64,000 nucleotides of DNA from Varibaculum vaginae (lineage in GTDB: Bacteria; Actinomycetota; Actinomycetes; Actinomycetales; Actinomycetaceae): the NCBI RefSeq assembly GCF_900604285.1, contig NZ_UWNY01000001.1, positions 434,001 to 498,000 of the forward strand, given 5' to 3'. The position numbers were made by a program, and so were the translations under genes. Positions 35,362-45,375 of this stretch are shown here, piece after piece. The notes beneath the pieces were generated by a model that was not told where the DNA came from, did no database searches, and saw only the letters and a list, made by a program, of their open reading frames with translations. Positions within the stretch are counted from its first letter, which is position 1. Each line of letters starts with the position of its first letter.

Positions 35362-36390
35362 TTGGTGACTAAAAGAAAAAATCCAAGACCCAATATGATG
35401 GATGTAGCCAAGAAGGCAGGAGTTTCGCAACGGACAGTATCGAATGTTGTGCGAAACTATCAACATGTCGCTCCCCAAACACGTGAGCGAGTTTTAAAGA
35501 CAATCGCAGAAGTTGGGTATCGTCCAAATAAAGCAGCGCGGCAGCTGCGTAGTGGCAGAACTAAATTTATTGCCTTAGCGGTTCCGGACATAACCTGGCC
35601 TTATTTTTCAATGCTGGCGCAGGCTATCCAGACGGAGGCTAACCGGCTAGGGCTAACTCTGATAGTCCGAGAAACTAAAGGAAGTGCCAATGTAGAGCGG
35701 CAAACATTGGAGAATTTCTATACCGGTTCGGTTGATGGGCTTATTATTTCTCCAATTGAACTTTCTGGACAGGAACTGCGTGAACTGGATCTAGGAATAC
35801 CGGTAGTTTTACTGGGGGAAAGAATCCACGACGCTGGATTACTACATCTTTCTATCGATAACATTGGTGCTGCTAGGCAGATGATGGGACATATTCTTGA
35901 CAGAGGCGCAAAGTCTTTCTGGATTGTTGGTGATTCTGACACAATGGCAACCCGTTCGGCGGGAAAACTCAGAAAACAAGGGTTTATAGAGACTGCAAGT
36001 TTGCGTGGAGTTAATGAAAATGCATGGATACAGCTTCCTGCTTCACCATGGACACTGGAAAACGGGTACCAGGCGGTCTCAAGTCAACTTGGAAAGAGTA
36101 CTCCGCCGGATGCCATTATTTGTATGAACGATTTACTCGCTCTGGGCGCACTACGGGCTTGCCAGGAAGCCGGTTTTGTAGTGCCGAGAGACACCATGAT
36201 TTCGGGGTGGGATGACATCCCCTTCGCCGCTTTCTGCACCCCTCAGATCACTACAATTTCTGCTGATATTGCGACTATAAGTCGTAAAGCAGTTAGCGGT
36301 TTACGGATGCTATTTGATGCGCCAGATTCCCAGTTGTCTGACGTTACAGTGGGGTACCAATTGTTAGTTAGAGAATCAACGAGCGCATGA
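35362..36390 (+). CDS. LacI-family regulator of the GH2 sugar island
   Basis: A 342-residue repressor with N-terminal helix-turn-helix MMDVAKKAGVSQRTVSNVV and hinge YRPNKAARQLRSGRT, then a sugar-sensing domain ending with ISGWDDIPFAAFCTPQITTIS. The start is TTG 35362 or GTG 35365; GGAGAGG lies 7 or 10 bases upstream. It closes the island and most likely binds the palindrome at 30016-30031. Ligand unknown. Confidence 0.9.
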   Translation: MVTKRKNPRPNMMDVAKKAGVSQRTVSNVVRNYQHVAPQTRERVLKTIAEVGYRPNKAARQLRSGRTKFIALAVPDITWPYFSMLAQAIQTEANRLGLTLIVRETKGSANVERQTLENFYTGSVDGLIISPIELSGQELRELDLGIPVVLLGERIHDAGLLHLSIDNIGAARQMMGHILDRGAKSFWIVGDSDTMATRSAGKLRKQGFIETASLRGVNENAWIQLPASPWTLENGYQAVSSQLGKSTPPDAIICMNDLLALGALRACQEAGFVVPRDTMISGWDDIPFAAFCTPQITTISADIATISRKAVSGLRMLFDAPDSQLSDVTVGYQLLVRESTSA

Positions 36391-36494
36391 TTTTAATGGA
36401 TTAAGTGGCTCTTTCTGCAATTACACTTCTGCAGCGTCATAGAAATTTTGAAATAAAGCCCTGCATACAGTTTCCCGCATCCTCACTACCTTTA

Positions 36495-36797
36495 TCAGGC
36501 GCTACGTCGCTGCGGAACCTGGTGTTTGATGCGAATAAGCTCACGACGTTCTTCCATAGTTAGTCCGCCCCAAATCCCGTAAGGTTCTTGGGCAGCTAGC
36601 GCATATTCCCGACATTCAGTTATTACCGGGCACTGGGCGCAGATGGCCTTAGCGGCATCATCACGTCGCTTGCGAGTTCCCCCGCGTTCGCCCTCGGGAT
36701 GAAAAAACTGTTCGGTATCCAAATCCCTACAGGCTCCCTGGTATTGCCACTCCCATAAATCCGCCACCGGTCCGGGAAGTCGCGAGAAGTTACTCAT
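36495..36797 (-). CDS. whiB3: WhiB3/WhiD-type iron-sulfur transcription factor
   Basis: A 100-residue WhiB protein that should hold a 4Fe-4S cluster and act with the sigma factor at promoters. Four cysteines in the family pattern (GAC, CAQC, TEC), the GIWGG turn and a basic end are present. LPGPVADLWEWQ and FFHPEGERGG are close to mycobacterial WhiB3, and guaB next door matches the mycobacterial neighbourhood. I use ATG 36797 (AAGGAG upstream) and not the in-frame ATG 12 codons earlier. Confidence 0.9.
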   Translation of the reverse strand: MSNFSRLPGPVADLWEWQYQGACRDLDTEQFFHPEGERGGTRKRRDDAAKAICAQCPVITECREYALAAQEPYGIWGGLTMEERRELIRIKHQVPQRRSA

Positions 36798-37086
36798 AGG
36801 TGCTCCTTGGTAGTCCCTCAAGTTATGGCTCACTATGAAGAAAGTAGCTTACGGTTTTCTGAAAAAAAGACTATTGTTCAATGAAATCTAGGAAAATAAA
36901 AGCTTAAATCGCAGTTCAGAAGAAAAATAAATGTAGTAAGCGCTCAGCGAATTTACTACTTTGCAGCAGAAGTGGGGCTTTAGGGATTACAGGTACTTCC
37001 AACTAAAACAGCGTGCTGAGAATAAAAACTAGATACAAGGTAAGACGGGTCACATTCAGGGGTAAAGCTGCTGGAAAATGCGTTAA

Positions 37087-38646
<1,560 letters not shown>

Positions 38647-38702
38647 CCGCGTATTATTTGAAGCGAAAGCGCAGAAAGCGCTGGTGAGGTAAGGAGTAGC
38701 GA

Positions 38703-39389
38703 GTGGGCTGGATTGATGGGCCATTTATGGGTTTCGACACTGAAACCACAGGAGTAAAACCCGCCACTGATCGCATAGTTACCGCTGCCTGCGTGGAATG
38801 GCGTCATGGTCAAACCCGAGAACAAACCTGGCTGGCCAATCCTGGTATTCCCATTCCCGAGGCGGCCCAGCAGGTACACGGAATTTCCACCGAGTACGCT
38901 CGCGAACATGGACGCCCCTTAGAGCAAGTTGTGACCGAAGTTGCCCAGGTGCTAGAAGCCTGCGGTCAGGCGCAAGTTCCGGTAGTTATCTACAACGCCT
39001 CCTTTGATTTACCGCTATTAGATAGTCATTTGGAACGTCTAGGATTACCGACAATGCGTCAGCGGGTAGATTTCTTGCCGGTAATTGACCCGCTAGTGCT
39101 AGATCGGGCGCTAGATCGTTATCGGCGTGGGAAACGCACCCTGGAGGCGCTCGCAGAGTTTTACCGGGTGCGCGGAGAGGATAATCTGCATGATGCTCTA
39201 GTGGACGTGCGACAAACTATTGCGGTCTTACGGGCAATTTGCGCCACCTATCCTCAATTGGGGCAGATGGATTTGCGGCAATTGCAAGACTATCAGCGGG
39301 ATCAACATCGTGAGTGGGCGCAGCATTTTAACCAGTTCCTGCTGTCTAAAGGGCGCAGCGCCGATGTAAACGAGGAGTGGCTAGCGTGA
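38703..39389 (+). CDS. DEDDh 3'-5' exonuclease, DNA polymerase III epsilon-like
   Basis: A 228-residue exonuclease domain protein. Exo I is GFDTETTG, Exo II NASFDLPLL and Exo III HDALVDVRQT, so all acidic residues and the His are in place. Stand-alone copies of this type in actinobacteria are thought to act in proofreading or DNA repair; the exact job here is inference. GTG start with AAGGAG 6 bases upstream. Its stop overlaps the start of the next gene, so the two are coupled. Confidence 0.88.
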   Translation: MGWIDGPFMGFDTETTGVKPATDRIVTAACVEWRHGQTREQTWLANPGIPIPEAAQQVHGISTEYAREHGRPLEQVVTEVAQVLEACGQAQVPVVIYNASFDLPLLDSHLERLGLPTMRQRVDFLPVIDPLVLDRALDRYRRGKRTLEALAEFYRVRGEDNLHDALVDVRQTIAVLRAICATYPQLGQMDLRQLQDYQRDQHREWAQHFNQFLLSKGRSADVNEEWLA

Positions 39390-40660
39390 GTGAACAGCCG
39401 GGTTATGGTGCTCGCGGCGCGGGCGAGCCGCAGATGAATTCGCCGACTTCCCCCGCGGGGCAAGGACGCTATTTTCCTCCCCGTAACCCCAATCAGCGTC
39501 CACGGTCAGCTAGTCTTCCTCAGTCGCAGGGGTCGGGAATCCCGCAAGTTTCGAATAGCCCGGGAGTAGTTCCGCATAATCTTGGTGAGCAACCTCTTCA
39601 ACATGCAGCAGCCCCGCGCCCAGCACGGCCTCTTCGTAAAAACAGTGGATATTCCTCCGAGACTGCGCAGCTAGCTGCGAGTTATCCACAAGCTCATTCG
39701 GATCCGTTGTCAGCTGCAAGCAGACAACGCCCTTCCACGGCTAGCTCCCAGAAAGCCACCGTAGAATCTGCCTCGACGCCACCATCTGCAGGTGGCTACG
39801 ATGCTCCCGCCTCTGTGTATGGAGCTTTGCCTACTAGCGGGGTGACTCCCATTCGGAACTTTGCCGCATCATCAGCTGGAGCAGTGACCGGTCAACCGTC
39901 GCCCCTAATGCCAGGTGTTTCTTCTGCAGAAGATCAGCAGGTTAAATCTCCTCGGCGCTCTCCGCTATGGCTGTTATATGGACTGGTAGTCTTGCTTCTT
40001 ATTGCTTTAGTGAGTTGGCAAATCGTGCGGCTCAGCACCGGGAAAGTTCCTTCGGCGATTCCTCTGGGTGTACAGCCGAATGCTACCGAAACCGTAGCGG
40101 CTCCGGAACCTAAACCGATTGCTACCGCTCAAAGTGAACAAGTTAAAAAGGTGTTAGCCGCGCAGCCGGTAAGTCCCGCGCAGTTAGGAGGGGACAAGAA
40201 GCGAGTAACTTTCCGTTCCCAGTCCGGGATTGTGGTTTGTACGATTGCACAGAAACTCGAGGATGGGGTGCCACCGTTAGTTCCCTTGGCGGCTGATGCT
40301 TCGGGTGTGCTGGCTAGCGGCAGCGGCGTGATTTGTGCGACTGCCAGTAACTTTGATGCTGCTGAGAATGTGGGGAAATGTAACGAAGGCGACTTGCGGC
40401 TGTCGGTGTTGGGGATGTGGGATGCTTCCTCGGGTATTGGAGGGTGTGTGAATGGTACTACCCCCCTCTATCAGGATGTAGTCGCTGGTCAAACCGACAA
40501 TAGCGGTAAACGTTTTGACCTGCAATCGCTAGGGCCTGGGCAATATACTCAACTCGGTAAATATGCTTGCACTTTTGGCGGCAGTGATGTTACCTGCTTA
40601 AATGTTTCTACCGGTAAAGGCTTTAGCTTCGTTGACCTGGGAGGATATAAGTTCTTCTAA
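39386..40660 (+). CDS. Membrane protein with Pro/Ser-rich cytoplasmic half and Cys-rich outside domain
   Basis: A 424-residue protein starting at GTG 39386 (GAGGAG 8 bases before; overlaps the exonuclease stop). First about 190 residues are Pro/Ser/Gln/Ala-rich and look disordered; one membrane helix follows (LWLLYGLVVLLLIALVSWQ); the outside part has four to six cysteines, with SGIVVCTIA, SGVICATAS and a final YACTFGGSDVTCLNVSTGKGF. That ending resembles an extracellular domain seen in other actinobacterial membrane proteins (DUF6636-like, recognition moderate). Function unknown. Confidence 0.7.
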   Translation: MSEQPGYGARGAGEPQMNSPTSPAGQGRYFPPRNPNQRPRSASLPQSQGSGIPQVSNSPGVVPHNLGEQPLQHAAAPRPARPLRKNSGYSSETAQLAASYPQAHSDPLSAASRQRPSTASSQKATVESASTPPSAGGYDAPASVYGALPTSGVTPIRNFAASSAGAVTGQPSPLMPGVSSAEDQQVKSPRRSPLWLLYGLVVLLLIALVSWQIVRLSTGKVPSAIPLGVQPNATETVAAPEPKPIATAQSEQVKKVLAAQPVSPAQLGGDKKRVTFRSQSGIVVCTIAQKLEDGVPPLVPLAADASGVLASGSGVICATASNFDAAENVGKCNEGDLRLSVLGMWDASSGIGGCVNGTTPLYQDVVAGQTDNSGKRFDLQSLGPGQYTQLGKYACTFGGSDVTCLNVSTGKGFSFVDLGGYKFF

Positions 40661-40675
40661 TATTCAGGCGGGGTC

Positions 40676-40980
40676 GAGACCGTGGAAGCGTGCAAACGTT
40701 GTAGCCACCCCTCCGCTTTAACCGAGAGAACAATCCAGTCCTTGATTTCGCTTAGCTTTTTGCCCCAGCCGCTAGGGTGATTCCCATATCTGCCTCTCGC
40801 ACCAGTTCAAAGTCGTTTGCGGAATCCCTAATCGCGATTGCTTGGGTCGGGGAAGACCCAAAATGCTGCAGAACTTCACGCATGGCGGTGCCTTTATTGA
40901 CGCCTTATACTCCTAGTTCCACGATTTCCCTACATAATCCAGGGATTACAGACTTCCATAAATATAATCCACTGATGCAT
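40676..40980 (-). pseudogene. Remnant of a HAD-superfamily hydrolase
   Basis: On the minus strand the translation reads CREIVELGV, stop, GVNKGTAMREVLQHFG, then AIAIRDSANDFELVREADMGITL, and after a frameshift KLSEIKDWIVLSVKAEGW. This is the C-terminal third of a Cof-type HAD phosphatase (normally GVNKGTAL and GDSxND). It has an in-frame stop, a frameshift, an Arg for the conserved Gly before DS, and no N-terminal part. Decayed gene; limits approximate. Confidence 0.75.
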
Positions 40981-41064
40981 CCGGGCTATTTTAAATGCAA
41001 ACTAAGTCGCAGATAGGGACAGTTATTAGCAGATGGGTAGACGGTTTTACAGAAAAGCATTTAG

Positions 41065-41137
41065 TGCCCCGAACAGGATTCGAACCTGCGGCCTTTCGCT
41101 CCGGAGGCGAACGCTCTATCCACTGAGCTATCGGGGC
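41065..41137 (-). tRNA. tRNA-Arg (anticodon CCG)
   Basis: Read on the minus strand: acceptor GCCCCGA pairs with TCGGGGC, D arm GCTC/GAGC, anticodon stem TTCGC/GCGAA around CTCCGGA (anticodon CCG), T arm GCAGG/CCTGT around TTCGAAT, discriminator A. 73 bases; CCA is not encoded. Confidence 0.96.
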
Positions 41138-41249
41138 TGGACTCCAACGATTCTACACATTTACCCCGGAGCGTACTAAATCAGGGCTCTCTAATTAGAC
41201 GCTGATTACACTTATGGACGCGGAAGCTGGCGAGTCTGAGTGCAATAAT

Positions 41250-43370
41250 ATGAGCATGACTTTTTCTAGCCCTTATGACCATGGCTTCGCCCGGGTTGCT
41301 GCCATTACTATTCCCAGCCATCCTGGTCAGCCGGATCGGAATGTTCCTGAAATCGCGGAGGCAGCTAGAAAAGCTGCCCGCCAGGGTGCCTGTGTAGCGG
41401 TGTTCCCAGAGATGAGCATCTCTGGCTACACTCTTGATGACCTGGTGTTTTCTGAGCGGCTACTGGCAAGCGTGGAAAAAGGGATAGAACTACTGGCTAA
41501 AGAGACTTCGGATTGCGCGCAGCTAATCGTAGTGGGAGCCCCGCTGCGGATAGCGGGTCAAATCTATAATTGCGCAGTATTTCTGGCACGTGGAAGAGTA
41601 GTTGCTCTGACTCCGAAAGTTTTTCTTTCCAGTGCGGCTTATGAAAAACGCTACTTTACTTCCGGATCTCACCTAGCTGCAGATGCATGCTGGGATGCAA
41701 CCCAAATTCCGGGAGCCAGCGAAGCTCCTATAGGGAATGGGACAATCACTGTCGAGGACGTACCAGGTTTAGCGGTGGGAGCAGAAGTCGGTTGCGAGGG
41801 GGCTGCAGCGTATTCCCTGGCGCTGCCACTTGCTCTGCAGGGGGCGAGCATAATCGTGAATCCAGCTGCCTACCCAGCTACTTTAGAGGGGGGAGAACAG
41901 CAGAAACTGCTGGCGGAAGCTACTTCTCGACGTGGGATTTGTGCCTATTTACATGCAGGAGCCGGGAACGGTGAGTCTTCCTCAGATGCTGCTTGGGAAG
42001 GACGAACCTTTATTTTCCAGAATGGCTCTAAACTGGCGGAAACGGAGCCTTTCCCCAGTGAAACTCAGATTGCGCTGGCCGATATTGATTTAGCTCTCCT
42101 CGCCAATCGGAGGCGGCGCGAAAGTGGTTTCACGGAGGCTAAGGCTAGGCAATCCGGGAAGACCTGGGAGGTAAGGATCCGCCTGGGAGTGGGAGTTGCG
42201 GGTGCGGCTACCGCCTTTGATCCCTGGGAGAATTATTTACACTCTGGTCAGGTCGAAGGCGAAGAGGGGGGAGTGGAACTGATTCCTAGGCCGGTCAGAT
42301 TCCCGTTCCTGCCCACCGACCAGGAGGGTATCGACCGTGCCTGTCGGCAAGCGTTCCAGATTCAGGTTTACGGCCTGCAAAAACGTTTACAGGCCGTAGG
42401 TAACCCCAAGATGGTATTGGGAGTATCTGGGGGACTAGATTCCACCCAGGCGATTTTGGTTTGTACTCAGGTGGCAGCCCGCCTCGGTCTCGAAAAATCC
42501 CAGATCTTGGCCTATACCTTGCCCGGTTTCGCTACCTCGGCAGGCACTAAATCTCACGCCTTTAGGTTATGTGAATCCCTGGGGATTAAATGCGAGGAAA
42601 TCGATATTCGGCCGGCTGCCCGGCAAATGCTTGCCGATATGGATCATCCCTTCGCCCAAGGGGCTGCCCAATATGATGTGGCCTTTGAAAATGTGCAGGC
42701 GGGGCTGCGTGCTGATTACCTGTTTCGGATTGCCAATCATCAGGGTGGATTGGTGATTGGAACCGGGGATTTATCCGAGGCTGCATTGGGCTGGTGCACT
42801 TATGGGGTCGGCGATCACATGTCGCACTATTCGGTTAATCCCGGAATCCCCAAAACCATGCTGCAATACATGATTCGCTGGGTGTGCCGACAAAACCTAT
42901 TTGGTGAAGCCTGCACGCAAGTGTTGCAAGAAATTTTGGCGCAAGAAATTTCTCCGGAACTGATCCCGGGCGGCGGGGAAAAACTGCAATCCACCCAGGA
43001 CACTATCGGCCCTTACGAACTGCATGAGTTCTTTCTCTTCCACCTGCTTTCAGGACGCGACCCCCGTGATATTGCCTATTTGGCGTATCAGGCGTGGGCA
43101 GATAAACAAAAAGGAATGTGGCCGGCAGACCTGCCCGAATCAGATCGTCACGAATACGATTTGAAAACTATTTTGCGCTGGTTGCGTGAATTTTTGCATC
43201 GCTTCTTCACTTCCCAATTCAAACGGACTTGTGTTCCTGGCGGACCGGGAATAACTGACGGATTTGGCCTTAGTCCGCGCGGTGACTTCCGGATGCCGTC
43301 CGATATTTCTGGACGAATCTGGATTCATCAGGTAGATGAACTAATTTCGGCCTTGCAGGACGAAAAATAA
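41250..43370 (+). CDS. nadE: Glutamine-dependent NAD+ synthetase
   Basis: Makes NAD+ from deamido-NAD+ with ATP and glutamine. From ATG 41250 (MSMTFSSPYDHGFARVAA, the usual family start) it is 706 residues; an upstream ATG at 41214 adds twelve residues without support. N-terminal nitrilase-like glutaminase domain with Glu in FPEMSISGY, Lys in LTPKVFL and Cys in AEVGCEGAAAYS; C-terminal synthetase with the PP-loop VSGGLDSTQ near residue 395 and GTGDLSEAALGW. The Cys region departs from the common EICEDLW form but keeps the Cys. Confidence 0.94.
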   Translation: MSMTFSSPYDHGFARVAAITIPSHPGQPDRNVPEIAEAARKAARQGACVAVFPEMSISGYTLDDLVFSERLLASVEKGIELLAKETSDCAQLIVVGAPLRIAGQIYNCAVFLARGRVVALTPKVFLSSAAYEKRYFTSGSHLAADACWDATQIPGASEAPIGNGTITVEDVPGLAVGAEVGCEGAAAYSLALPLALQGASIIVNPAAYPATLEGGEQQKLLAEATSRRGICAYLHAGAGNGESSSDAAWEGRTFIFQNGSKLAETEPFPSETQIALADIDLALLANRRRRESGFTEAKARQSGKTWEVRIRLGVGVAGAATAFDPWENYLHSGQVEGEEGGVELIPRPVRFPFLPTDQEGIDRACRQAFQIQVYGLQKRLQAVGNPKMVLGVSGGLDSTQAILVCTQVAARLGLEKSQILAYTLPGFATSAGTKSHAFRLCESLGIKCEEIDIRPAARQMLADMDHPFAQGAAQYDVAFENVQAGLRADYLFRIANHQGGLVIGTGDLSEAALGWCTYGVGDHMSHYSVNPGIPKTMLQYMIRWVCRQNLFGEACTQVLQEILAQEISPELIPGGGEKLQSTQDTIGPYELHEFFLFHLLSGRDPRDIAYLAYQAWADKQKGMWPADLPESDRHEYDLKTILRWLREFLHRFFTSQFKRTCVPGGPGITDGFGLSPRGDFRMPSDISGRIWIHQVDELISALQDEK

Positions 43371-43626
43371 GCTATTAAACGTATTCCTGGCAGTGACCGC
43401 ATTTGCCGAGGGGATGCTTTCGTATGTCTTCATTGCGCCCTTGCCTCCTCCCTACGAATATTTTTATATACGCAGGAATCAGTGAGGCTGGCGAAGAGAG
43501 GTAGAGCACCCCAAATTAACTCTGCGGGGACGATGGGATATTTTGGAAGCAAGCAAGAAAACGGTGAAACGGTGGTGCTAACCCCAGTCCTCAGTTGCTA
43601 CCCAGGATAGTTTTGCCCATGAAAAT

Positions 43627-43640
43627 GGCGGCATGCCGCC
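43627..43640. promoter_or_regulatory. 14-bp palindrome upstream of pepC
   Basis: GGCGGCATGCCGCC is a perfect palindrome ending 18 bases before the pepC start and just before its ribosome site. It could be an operator or an RNA hairpin in the leader. Nothing else notable is seen in the gap 43371-43658. Confidence 0.35.
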
Positions 43641-43658
43641 CCAAGTATAGGAGGAACA

Positions 43659-45002
43659 GTGAGCAAACGTGAAGCTACACTAACCCCGGAAGTATTGTCT
43701 GAACTGCGTAAAGACTTTTCTTCGGATCCTCGCGGTCAGCTAATGCAAAACGCGGTGACTAACTCAGATATTGACCAGGTGGCGCAAAATCACCAAGTGG
43801 TGGCTTTCGCGGATCGTTCCATGTCGCACAAACTAGATGCGTGGCCGGTGGCTAACCAAAAGAAATCGGGGCGCTGCTGGCTGTTTGCCGGTTTGAATCT
43901 GCTACGTTCTTCAATGATTAAGCGCCTAAATGTCGAAAACTTTGAGTTCTCTCAGGCGTACCTGTTTTATTGGGACAAACTGGAAAAAGCAAACTATTTC
44001 TTTGAGTCTCAGATTGAGCTGGCCGATCGCGATATTGATGACCGTACGGTGGCTCACCTGCTATCTGATCCGATTGGGGATGGTGGCCAGTGGAATATGT
44101 TTGTGGCGTTAGTCGATAAATACGGGGTGGTTCCTAAGTGGGCAATGCCAGAGACTGAATCTTCTTCTAACTCGAGAAAAATGGATAGGATTCTGGAGCG
44201 TTACCTGCGAGAAGGGGCACTTACGCTGCGGAAAGCTGTGCAAAAAAATCCCGAAACCATAGGGCAAGTAAAAGCGCGCTTGCTGGGTGGGGTACACCGG
44301 ATCCTGAATATCCATCTGGGAACTCCGCCGGAAAAATTCGTCTGGCAATACAACGATAAAGACAATAAGTTTGAGCGGCTAGGAGAGGTGACTCCTCAAC
44401 AGTTCGCGGATAAATATATTGTTAATGACCTGCGTAACTATGTTTGCCTAGTTAACGATCCCCGCGAAGCTAACCCCTACGGGAAGACTTACACCGTGGA
44501 TCGGTTGGGTAATGTGTTGGGGGCAGCGCCGGTGCGATATCTAAATGTGCCGATACAGGTAATGAAGGACTGTGCGGCTACCGTGTTGCAGGCCGGGAAG
44601 CCGGTTTGGTTTGGTTGTGACACCGAGCAGCAGGCGGATCGAGTGTTGTCGCTTTGGGACAAGAATCTCTACGACTATGGCGGGGTCTATGGGGTACATT
44701 TCGGGATGGATAAGCAAGAACGCCTGCTTTCCCACGAATCCTTAATGACGCACGCCATGCTGTTCGTGGGGGTAGATATGTTGGATGGCGCCCCTCGCCG
44801 TTGGCGGGTTGAAAACTCTTGGGGCTGCGAAGAACGTGCTGACCGGGGGTTTTACACTATGAACGATTCCTGGTTTGATGAGTACGTTTTCGAAATCGCG
44901 GTACATCGGGATCGGCTTCCTGCAGAATATCGGGAGGTTATTGATTCCGAGGATGCGCCGATAGTTTTGCCGGCTTGGGACCCGATGGGCTCGCTGGCCT
45001 AG
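43659..45002 (+). CDS. pepC: Aminopeptidase C (bleomycin hydrolase family)
   Basis: Cytoplasmic papain-like aminopeptidase that forms a hexameric barrel and trims small peptides. The 447-residue product has the catalytic Cys in QKKSGRCWLFAGLNLLR near residue 74, His in SLMTHAMLFVGVDM and Asn in WRVENSWG. Start is GTG with AGGAGGAAC six bases upstream. The last residues include DSEDAPIVLPAWDPMGSLA, the usual C-terminal region that reaches the active site. Alone on its transcript as far as can be seen. Confidence 0.95.
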   Translation: MSKREATLTPEVLSELRKDFSSDPRGQLMQNAVTNSDIDQVAQNHQVVAFADRSMSHKLDAWPVANQKKSGRCWLFAGLNLLRSSMIKRLNVENFEFSQAYLFYWDKLEKANYFFESQIELADRDIDDRTVAHLLSDPIGDGGQWNMFVALVDKYGVVPKWAMPETESSSNSRKMDRILERYLREGALTLRKAVQKNPETIGQVKARLLGGVHRILNIHLGTPPEKFVWQYNDKDNKFERLGEVTPQQFADKYIVNDLRNYVCLVNDPREANPYGKTYTVDRLGNVLGAAPVRYLNVPIQVMKDCAATVLQAGKPVWFGCDTEQQADRVLSLWDKNLYDYGGVYGVHFGMDKQERLLSHESLMTHAMLFVGVDMLDGAPRRWRVENSWGCEERADRGFYTMNDSWFDEYVFEIAVHRDRLPAEYREVIDSEDAPIVLPAWDPMGSLA

Positions 45003-45032
45003 ACTTAGGCGGTAGATTCTGGGTAGTTTTCC

Positions 45033-45320
45033 CTAGATTCCGGTAGGCATAATCATGCCACCGTAGGGAGCCAGAATAAACAGCATTATCGACAGGGCGA
45101 AAAGGGCGAGGCAGTCAAGCCACCAGGAACGCACCGCACACCAGGCGTTTGGGGAGCGGTCAAATAGCCGATAAACCCCCAGTAGCAGTAGCATTAGAGA
45201 AAACATACGGCTGGCAAACACCGGATGTCCGCTGAACCCTAAGGTAACTATGCCGATAATTCCTATCAGTAGCGCCGCGGTACAGCTGCGACGCCAGAGA
45301 CGATTATTCGACAGATTCAT
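45033..45320 (-). CDS. Small membrane protein, DUF3017-like
   Basis: A 95-residue protein with three hydrophobic segments (about 14-32, 37-52, 68-90) and the polar RSPNAWCAVRSWWLDCLALF between the last two. Size and the AVRSRW(F/L)D-type motif suggest the actinobacterial DUF3017 family. Function unknown. It is convergent with pepC and divergent from the MFS gene. Confidence 0.6.
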   Translation of the reverse strand: MNLSNNRLWRRSCTAALLIGIIGIVTLGFSGHPVFASRMFSLMLLLLGVYRLFDRSPNAWCAVRSWWLDCLALFALSIMLFILAPYGGMIMPTGI

Positions 45321-45375
45321 GCCCCCAGTTTAACTGGGGCGAGATAGAGAGTAGCTAAAACAGTAGGCTGGAGTT

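Noticed and set aside
40777-41016. 79-codon plus-strand frame
   Set aside because: The opposite strand carries a recognisable HAD-hydrolase remnant; this frame is its shadow.
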